From positions 5,848,895 to 5,910,894 of the forward strand of contig RPFO01000104.1 in assembly GCA_009746045.1 (NCBI GenBank): a DNA stretch of 62,000 bases, written 5' to 3'. Made by a program: the position numbers and the translations under genes. The notes below the pieces were generated by a model. That model made no database searches, was not told where the DNA came from, and saw only the letters and a list, made by a program, of their open reading frames with translations. Source of the stretch: Mesostigma viride. Lineage: Eukaryota; Streptophyta; Mesostigmatophyceae; Mesostigmatales; Mesostigmataceae. Shown one piece after another: positions 1 to 10,100 of the stretch; position 1 is the stretch's first letter, and each line of letters opens with the position of its first letter.

Positions 1-1046
1 GGGGTCCTTCCCATTATAGACGCCATAGCAAGGCCACGGCATGCCGCCGCCTTCCCCTGACTGCTGCGCCCCACCATTGCCTCCACCGCCGCCTGCAACG
101 GCGACGTCCGTAATGGCTTGCCAGGCCCCCGCCCATTCTCGCCGCCGCCTTGCGATGCCATGACACCGCCGCCACTGCCCGGTCTCCCTCCCCTGCTCTC
201 CTCCTCTACAATTGTCCTGCCATCCCGGCCACCCACGCCCTCTGAGAGTTTCTGGCTACCCGCCTCCTGCTGCTTCGCCCCTTCAGGGTCCCTGACACCC
301 TCCTTCCAGTCCAGCGTGCCCCGGTCCCAGGGATCCACCCCATGCGGTGGGGGCCCTGCTGGAGCTGACGAGGCGGGGCCCTGGCTAGAACCAAATGCAC
401 GCGAGCCCACACCCCCTGCGCCCTTGCTCCCGGGCGCTGTGCCAGCACTGTGCATGGCCTTGTTCTGCCTGCTGCAGGCACTCAGGCTGCCGGTCTTCTG
501 TGGGGGTGACCACTGCTTGCGGCCAAGGCTGCCCCAACGTGGGCCCCCGGGGGTGGGTGAGGGGGATGCGCCGGCGGAGCGCCCCCTGGGCGTGCCCCGG
601 GGGCTCCTGCGGGGGGCCATCGGCGAGGGGACAGGTGTCATCGCGGTGGCCTCCGACGCATGCTTGCCGGCGTACTCACCGCCGAGCACCGTTCCATTCG
701 CGTTCCCTCGCCCTGGGCTGGTCCCCCCTGCCCCCGGATCAACCTGAGAGAGCGAGACCTTGAGCGGGACGAACTGGTGAGGGGACGGTGCCCCCCGTTG
801 CAGCGGCGGTTTGTCGGCGGCACCCGCAGGACGGGCGCCCGCGTCCCATCCAGAGGATGACACGGGGGCGGGGGCGGGGGCAGGGGCAGGGGCGGGGGCG
901 GGGTCTTTCTTCTGTGGCGCGGCCGCCCCATGAAGGGACCCGCCATTATTAAGAGTAGACATTGGGGCCCGATCGTTCTGTCGAGTTCCCCCTGCTGGCC
1001 CGGCATCACCTTCTCTGCCATCACCCCGTCGGCACGCATGCTCCCC
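1..1046 (-). CDS. Disordered C-terminal exon of the BRCT protein (exon 13, cut by window edge)
   Basis: After the acceptor ACTCAG|GGGGAG, the minus strand is open for 348 codons to position 1. It joins in phase with the BRCT6 exon. The protein is disordered: a Pro-Ala dipeptide run (about 965-840 on the plus map), SP/TP-rich segments such as PMAPRRSPRGTPRGRSAG, and Gly/Ser-rich stretches. Many SP and TP dipeptides would suit regulation by proline-directed kinases, which is an inference. The frame has no stop inside the window, which argues for true coding use. Overlapping open frames on the plus strand are GC-content shadows. Confidence 0.55.
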
Positions 1047-4000
1047 CTGAGTCGTCAGTAAGTTCCCGTTGTACATTTTCCCGGTCTCGTGACGGCTGGC
1101 AGCTTCAGCGGGCATTGCCTCAGATAGCAGCGCCACCATCCCCATCCCCATCCCCGTCCGCATCCCACTCCCGCTGGGCTCGCAAACTGGGGCAACAAAG
1201 TGCGGGCGGAACCCCTTCTCGGGGATGACTTTGCCCTGGTGGAGGCACGGTGGTGGCAAGCGGTGTGTGGCAGAAGGGAACGCAAGTCAAAACGACACGG
1301 AGAGCAGTGACGTGGCGGTTGACCGGGGTGGGAGGGGAAGAGAGGCGACTGGGCACGAGAAAGAGTGGGGGGATGAGCGGAGGGTTGCGAGGGGGGAACA
1401 CACCAGAGAGGGGGGATGGGCCGCAAGAGAGGAAGCATGGCCTGGCATGGCATGGTAGGGCGGGGCGGGGCGGGGCGGGGCGGGGGGGCGGCGGGGCGGG
1501 GCGGGGCGGGGCGGGCGGGGCGGGCGGGGCGGGGCGGGGCGGGGCGGGCGGCGGGGCGGGCGGGGCGGGCGGGCGGGGCGGGCGGGCGGGCGGGGCGGGG
1601 CGGGGCGGGCGGGGCGGGCGGGGCGGGGCGGGGCGGGGCGGGGCGGGCGGGGCGGGGCGGGGCGGGCGGGGCGGGGCGGGGCGGGGCGGGGCGGGGCGGG
1701 GCGGCGGGGGCCATGCGGCCAGGCATGACGAGAGGGCAAGACACGGGCATGGGCAACAGAGGCGGCATGGGATGTCAGACGAGGCATGACAGATCCTGTG
1801 CTGGTATTAACTTGTTCAAAATGTGAACTCTCCGATGGTCTTGAACCGGTCTTTGAACCACTTAGTGGTTCGCGCTTCCAACTTGTAGTAAGACTACTAC
1901 CGATTCTTTCGTGTTCTTAAAAGATCTGGGAGGGTCTCTAGTTGCCCTTCTGACTGAGCTATTGGCACCTGTCATCGCACTGGAGGTTGGGATGGGGTGC
2001 GCTGGCAAAGGCAGGGGGGTACAGGTTTTGAGGGCATTTGGGGTCGATTATCTGCGTGCAGCACATGCACGCATCTGCTTATTTGGGCATGATGCCATAC
2101 CGTGTGTGGACAGACAAAATGCGTTGGAGGGGCACAGGGAAGGATGCTGCAAGGATGGGAACCGCAATTCCAGCTTGGAGTATCAGGGATAGTCAGGTGG
2201 CAAAACCCACAACCAAAACACTGGAATCCAGGGATGACCCTGGGTTGTTAGGGCAAATCCCCCAGAAACTCCTAGGTATTCACAGCTCAGTCGAAAGAGG
2301 GTCCAGAGGGCTTCAGCTTGTACTGGAGGCGCGGCCCTTGATTCTTATTAGGTCGCTTGCAAAATGGGCCGCAAAATAAGCCCATTTCGGACCACCGCCG
2401 TTATTTCAACACAGACATCAGGGGTTTATTTACATTTGTCATGTGCAAAACGTTTTGCACATTGTGCTGTGAAGATTAGTGCTGTGTATATTTCGCGCCC
2501 CAGCCACCCACCTGAGCCGCGCACTGGTGCAGCCACTCGAGTGTGACCATGCGCAGGCCCCACTCCCTGGCGCGTCGACACTTTTTGGCGTTCCCAGGGT
2601 CTTCCTCGGGGCACACCAGGTGGGTCGTGCGCCCCTTGGTCAGCACATCATCAACCGCGACACCAAATCCCAGCGCCAAGGCCAGGCACTTGGCGGCCAT
2701 GCGGGTGGCGTCGCGGTACCCCGAGAAGCAGAGGGAGAGTGAGGGGGCATTTGCCAGGGGCAATGGGAGGGGGTGGGGGAAAGGGCGCAGGCCCACGTGG
2801 GCGTCGGCAGGAACCAGCTCTCCCACCTGTCCCCAAGCAGGCATGTGACAGGGTACGCAATTGTTTGCAGGTTGAGGCAGGCACGTGGTTACAGGTTGAG
2901 CGAATGTACCGGTACCATGTTCAAGCACATGCCATGTTCAAGCGCAGGGCTGAGGCGTTGGACAGTTCAGCTATCTCTGATCCTATAACCACAGTTATTT
3001 GATGCATAGAGCATACATGAGGTGTGCGTTTCATTTCATGCGTCACTTGACGGGGGCACAGTGTGGGTGGGGGGTGGGGTGGAACATACAACACATGAAA
3101 CCACGGTCCGTCATCGTTAGGGCGGATGGCAATGAACAAGATTTTGCACACAGCGCTTCGTGCTGAGCGACCGCTCCAAACCATGTCTCCAAACCACCCC
3201 TTTGAACTACCTCTCCAAAACACCTAAATAAAACCACCTCAACACAACTACCTCTCCACACCACCTCTCCAAACCACCCCTTGGAACCACCCCTTGGAAC
3301 CACCCCTTGGAACCACCTCTCCAAACCACCTCTCCAAACTAATACGGCAACCAGACAGGGCAAGCTACACACGCGCAAGCATCCAAGCAAGCAAGAGGAC
3401 ATGTCTTGGGCAAACGACCACATGGCAAACACAGCGTGCGTCGTGTACCTGCTGGCACGTCTTCACCCACAGCGAGGTGACCACGGCACACTTCTGCAAC
3501 CCGCCCCGTATGTCCACGTCCGCCGTTGACAAGGGCACAACCAGGTGACAGACACCAGCACCATCGCCACCCGGAGAGTCCCTTTCCCAAAGCCTCTGCT
3601 GGCCCTTCCTTTGGGCACCACCTGGAGGCAGCTCCCCCGCCTCGACCAGCTGGGCATCGGCCAGCTGGCCGCCACCTGTCAGCACGAGGCTCGCCACCTC
3701 ACGCTCCTGCGGGTGCAAGTTGAAAGGGATGGTAGGCAGAGTAGGAAGGGGCAGTAGGAAGGGGACATCGGAAGGGAAGGCGACATCAGAAGGGAAGGTG
3801 GGAGGGGAAAGTGGGAAGGGAAAGTGGGAGGGGAAAGTGGGAAGGGAAGGCAGGAGGGGAAAGTGAGACGAGGCAGTAGGAAAGGGAAAGCGGGGAGGGA
3901 AGGCAGGAGGGGAAAGTGAGACGGCACAGTGGGAAGGAAAGGTAGCAGGGGAAAGCGGGAAGGGAAAGTCAGACGGGAGAGTAGGAAGGGAAAGTGGGAA

Positions 4001-7000
4001 GGGAAGGTAGGAGGGGAAAGCAGGAAGGGAAAGTGAGACGAGGCAGTAGGAAGGGAAAGTGGGAAGGGAAAGTGGGAAGGGAAAGTGGGAAGGGAAGGTA
4101 GGAGGGGAAAGTGGAAAGGGAAGGTAGGAGGGGGAAGTGGGAAGGGAAGGTAGGAGGGGGAAGTGGGAAGGGAAAATGAGATGGGGCAGTAGGAAGGGGA
4201 AGTGGGAAGGGAAGGTAGGAGGGGAAAGTGGGAAGGAAAGGTAGGAGGGGAAATCAGGGACAGAAAGAATATGTGAAAGCAGGAAGGGAAAGGAGGAAGG
4301 GAAGGTGGAAGGCCATGCGGTGGTAGCCGGAAGGCGGGCAAGGTGGGAAGAGAAGGGGGAACAGAACGAGTAAAGAACGTGGGAAGATATTAAGGTTCGG
4401 AGGGGCAACTCCTTGTTGGATGTCCCACAGAAGTCGGGGATCCGAAGAGGACCCTAGCAACTAAACCAGCTCACCAACACGACAAACCATTACTACATGT
4501 TCACCTACTATTCTACGTGCCTTGCAAAGCCGTAGCCGATCAACAAGGGACACGCAGCTGACAACTGGCACACATCCACGTTGGGAGTGGACACATGATG
4601 GAAGATACGAGCGAGCATTGGGCAGTACATCCCGATACAAAGCGTCAAAGCACACCACAACAGCGTGCTACGAGCATTAGATAGGAGAACCGATGCGAGC
4701 AGAGTGTTACCACGGCAGCACAATGCTACATAACATCAAAGCACCCCTACATACATCAACAGTCATCATGTACACCGCTACTCCCAACCCAACACAACCA
4801 GAGCATGTCGTCACCTCGGCCGGAGGCAGGCCCAGCATGGCGAAAAACATGCCCCGGAACAATCCGCCCAAGTAGCCATGTCCCTGCGCATGTCCCTGGC
4901 GCGTTGCCCCCCCATCCTCCCCCACTCCCACCCCCGTGTCACTCGTCCCGCACACGCTGCCACCCCCCGCGATGCCCTTGACTCCGCAAGCAAGCTCTCC
5001 CCCCCTTGACCCGGCGGGCTCCCCCCCTCTCGGCACCTTCCCCCCCCCCCCTCCTCTTGGCCCATTGGTCCCCGTGAGCCGATCCAACGCGTCACTGGCG
5101 GCCGACTGCCGCGCCGGCGGTGCCCGCCGCACGCCCCAGGAGTCATCGCCAGGCTCCACCAGGGTCCCTGGATACTGATGCGAGACGCCCTCCTGGCTGC
5201 CCTCGCCCACGTCCCCGCCATCCCCTTGATAGGCGTCGCCTCCGCCGATCCCAGCGCCCTCGTCCAAGGGAGCCGCCACTGGGTTGCTAGCTGCCACGCC
5301 TGCAGCCGTGTTCCCTCTGGCAAGTCCACCCATGGCCTCACCCCTGCTGCTTGCACCCGCAAGCCCGCCAATGGCCCCTAGGAGCGACGACATGGCCCCC
5401 CCCACATGGCCCCCGCCTTTGCTCACCTCCCCATAAAGACCTCGATCCCTGGACCCCCCCCCAATTCCTCTCTCCCCCTCTTCAGATGCCAGTGGACCGC
5501 TCGCGCACTCGTTGGCCGCATCCTGCGCCCTCGATGCCAGCGCCGCGGTGACAGGGTCCATCGCGCGTCCCTTCGTGTTTGATTGCACTTGGCTGCCAGT
5601 CGCTGTCACATTGCTGGCGCTGCCGCTGGAGCTGCGGATCAGGCGGCTCTTGGGGGGGATGCCTGCGACATTGCCACCACCAGTGGCACCCCCGCCACCC
5701 CCGAAATCTAGAACGCCGCTACCCGTGCGGGCAAGCCCCCCCCCCGCCTTGCTCGTGTTCGGGGCACCACACTTGTTCAAGCCAGCAGCAAGGGGAGGCT
5801 GCGAGGATGATGGAGGTAGCTGGAGGTTAGGGTGTGCAGACGCATTCATTGCCGAGGGGCCAGCACTTCCAGGGAGTCCCAGGGTGGTCTGCTTGCTGGC
5901 AGGCTTGGCCAGCCATCGTGCTGCACCTGTGACATATCACCACCGCGACAGGCAAGAATGCCCGAAAGCATAAGAGCTTATTACACCGATCATAGCAAGC
6001 TTGTTAGCTGACGTATTGGTTCTGTTAGCCAGCGCCCCTGTGTTACGGAGAGCGGTATCACGAGACCAATGTTTGCCAAGATGTTGAGGGACAAAAAGCC
6101 GAGGGACCAAAAGCGGGCAAAAATGATGGCCTTGTCAACATGTATACTACTGGTCTGAATGATCCTAGAGGTATGAAGTCAAGGTGCACATGACATGATT
6201 CATATGGCAATCATTCAACATGTGGTGACTGCTCAAACCCAGTACGCACTTTCGGGGTTTACCGGCGCGCGCGCCTTTTGCGCCAGGCAGGAGTGCAGCC
6301 AGTCCACGCCCACGAGCTGCAGGGACCCAGACAGCACACGTGACTTGAGCGGCGCCAGCTCACTGCAGGCACAAACAACTCGCCCCATCAATCCCAGTGT
6401 GTGACGATTGTGTGAGGCTAGTGTGAGGATCATCCCACCCAGCCCATCCCACCAATTCCACAAGCGCATTTGTGCAGCAAATCGCAGCCTTGGAGACCCA
6501 TCCACGTAAGCTTTTTACACAGGAAACCAATGAGCCATTTGATACGACATTAGGAATTGGCTGGGTAAACAACATGTTTGAGGGCACACCCATTGACAAT
6601 CGATTATGTCCAGTGACATTCAAGGAGCGCAAAACAACCATTGTGTGGTACTACGATATGGAATCTCGAAAGGTTCTCGAATGGCTTCTTACCGGCTCAA
6701 GTGCATGTTCGTCCACCTAGCATGTCCATCCATTAAGATCGAGGTAGGTCCTTTGATCACGATATCCAGTGCCCTCCAGATTCGATCCATTAAGATCGAG
6801 GAGGGTCCTTTAATCACAATATCCAGTGCCCTCCAGATAACATACAGGTACTGTAGTATATCTCTTGATCAATCAACTGAAGATTGTTGAATTAACTGAA
6901 GACGCATCCCTGGTATCCCGTGTCCCAGAGCACTTACCTGGGTTTGGCATTGCCCACCACCACGTGGGTGACGCGCTCGTCCAAGCACTTGAGGTGCAGG

Positions 7001-7142
7001 GCGCCCCCACGGTGCATGACGCGGAGGCAGTTGCGGCGATCCGACTCGTCCACCCCCATCAGGTACACGCGGCACCCTGCCAGGTAGGGCCGCCGGCGGC
7101 TGCTGCCCTCCCACTCACCACCCCCGCCCCCATCACTATCCC

Positions 7143-7176
<34 letters not shown>

Positions 7177-10100
7177 GTCGTCGTCGTCGTCGTCGTCATT
7201 GCCGCCATCGTCGTCATCATCGTCTGATGAGGAGAACTCCCACACCGCTGGGGGCCCTTTGGTGCACCCCTCGTCCCTGGTTCCACCCTGGGCGATGGCA
7301 GGGGCGTGGGTGGCCCCCCGCGCGGTGTGGCGGGCACCTCCTGCATAGCCTGAGCCGGCACCGTGCACGGCCGTGCCGACGCCAGTGGAAGAGATTATGC
7401 GGACGGTCGGCTGGGAGCCCGGCGCGTCCTGCAGGTGTGGGGGGGGGAGGGGGGGAACAGATATGAGGAGGGGGGGAACAGATATGAGGAGAGGGGGAAC
7501 AGATATGAGGAGGGGGGAACAGATATGAGGAGAGGGGAACAGATATGAGGAGGGGGGGAACAGATATGAGGAGAGGGGGAACAGATATGAGGAGGGGGGG
7601 AACAGATATGAGGAGAGGGGGAACAGATATGAGGAGAGGGGGAACAGATATGAGGAATACGACCAATGTCCAAGGGGAATGCTTCATAGTGTTGGTGGAT
7701 GGCTGCCGCTGGACATGGGCATGCAAACCACTCAAGGCTGTCCTAAAACAAAGTAAAAGACAAGACAAAAAACAGACGCAAGCAAGCAAGAAGATGGCCT
7801 GACCAGCCCCAGAAAAGGCAAGACAAAACACTGGATATAGGCCAGACAAAGGGCGGACAAAACACTGGATATAGGCCAGACAAACGGCGGACAAAACACA
7901 GGATATAGGCCAGACGAATGGCAGATTTGTAATATGAAGTCGTGAGCATAGTGCGGCAAGCAAAAACGCAGGCTGGGCAAACCGCCCTATCATGGTAAGG
8001 TTAGCACTGAGCAGATATCTTTAGCATTACGCTTGTAATAGCAATTGTTACCTCGGATGGCATCATGGACATCGGGTCATCCAACATGGAGCAATATGCA
8101 GTGACGGGACAGCTGCTAGCTTCATTACCTCGGACGGCATCATAGACATCGGTTCATCCAGCGCTGTGCCGTCCTCGCCAGCAATACTGGGGCCGGCGCG
8201 CCAAGTGCCACGGGAATTCTGGCTGGTCAGCACGCTCTCGGCATCAACCCCTCCAGCACCGCTCCTCGTGGGGGGCAGACCTCCGCCAGAGGTGTATGCC
8301 CCTGGAGGGTGGGTGCTGCCGCCACCTGTCCCGTCTCTTGTGGCTCCGGATGTCGTGCTTTCTGTTAGCCTCCGCGGCATGGGGGGTGGCGTCACCGGGT
8401 ATTGTAGCTCGTCCAAGCAGACTGCGAGGAAAGAAAGGAAGGCAGGGTGGCAGGGGTGCATGTCCAAGCAAAGCAAATGAGATTCGATGCCGGTATTGGT
8501 TCGAGCATGCAAAACATTGAATACGAATGAATAAAAATGAATACAGCAACCGCGTTTGGGTCGTGCAAAAAGCTGGAAGTAACGGGGTGAGGAGTCAGGC
8601 AATACCGGACTTTCTGTTGGCAACACGTGCTTTTGATGGCACAACACCTGCCTGTAGGCCAATTCACACATCTTTCTGCTGGCCGGCCACCTACCTGTTG
8701 GCAAAATTCTGCTGGCAAACGCCTATCTATCGCACCGTACACCTATCTCTTCACCAACCACCTTTCTGTTAGAAACCCACCGTCCGTTGGCAACAAACCT
8801 ACCTGTTGGCAACACGCCTTCCTGTCGGAAACGCGCCATTCCCTTGGCAAGCAAGCCTGTCTGTTATCAAAAGAAAACTTTCTGCTGGAAGTCCAAAAAA
8901 AGGAAAGTTTGCTAGGGTAACAAAGGAACACTCCTGTTGGAAACGCAACCATCTTTCCATCGGCAAGACCACTTGACTTGTCGGCAACCCACCTTTCTGC
9001 TGGATGGACTCGAGCAGCCAGCGCTCGGATACGATGGCGAGGCTCCCGCTGGCCCACAGCACCGCCGTCCGGTACTTGAGCGTGCTGGCAGCGGCCCGCA
9101 CGCAGGAAAGGAAACACGCAGGAAGGGAAACACACAGCGGCACGCACGCAGGAAGGGAAATACACAGGCAAGCCGGGCGAGTCAGGGAATCTCGCGTCAA
9201 GAGGGGGGGGAAATGCATCTAGCTTGCAGGCCCTTGTCCGCATTGTCCGCGAGACACGAGCCGCGGTACGGAACGCGGGCGTCATGCAACACAGATAATA
9301 AGTCCTCGTTAAGCATAGAGCCTCTCTCGCTGTGAAGGCTTAGGACTTAGCCTATAGGCAGTTGTCTGATTTGCTTAGGTAGCCGGAAGATTCAGAACCC
9401 ATCGTCGTATGCAAGTAGGTGTGGCAACCACCGTTCCATGTCCCATCAGGCGTCCGCTGGCTTGCGTGCATAGATAGAGACAACGCCCTAGCATGGCTGC
9501 AAGAGCGTTGGCCTCACGCGTGTAGTAAATCACACTTTGGGATACCACCACCGTGACTAGGCCTCTTTGGACGGTGCACACCTGCCAATAACCTGTGGGT
9601 CGCTTTCAGCTTCACCTTCAGGCGATGTGAGGCGTGAGGCAACATCCTTTTTCTGCCGTGTCCAGCCATGCCCAGCCATGCCCAGCCATGCCCAGCCATG
9701 CCCAGCCATGCCCAGCCATGCCCAGCCATTCTCAAAGCACCTTAGGCTGTAAGACATGAAGTGCAAATGATAACACATATGGAGAAACAGGGGGGATGCA
9801 ACGCAGGGATAAAAACTGCGGAAGGTAGTAGATAGAAAGAAAAAATGTGGATGACAAAAGTAATGGGCCAGGGAAACACCACAGTGCAGCATGCGCCCTC
9901 TAAAGCATCCTTACTAGCTCTTGGTGGACTTGTCGAATATCGCGTGCGTGTTGGTGACCAGGTGCGTGCTGTGATCCCTGCGCAGGTTCGGCTCAAACAC
10001 GCCCCCATGTGCCTCGATCGTCGTCGCAAACTCGAGCGTCTTGTCTGCACAAGGGGGGGAACAAAAAAAAATGAGGGGAGTGGATGAGGACAAAGAAAAT

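Noticed and set aside
118-747. Plus-strand proline/serine-rich ORF
   Set aside because: It is antisense to a 348-codon minus-strand exon that joins in phase to the BRCT gene; GC richness keeps the opposite frame open.
3365-4408. Serine/proline/phenylalanine-rich 347-codon ORF on the minus strand
   Set aside because: Most of it is translated polypyrimidine minisatellite; only the last part, the BRCT5 exon 3706-3449, is taken as coding.
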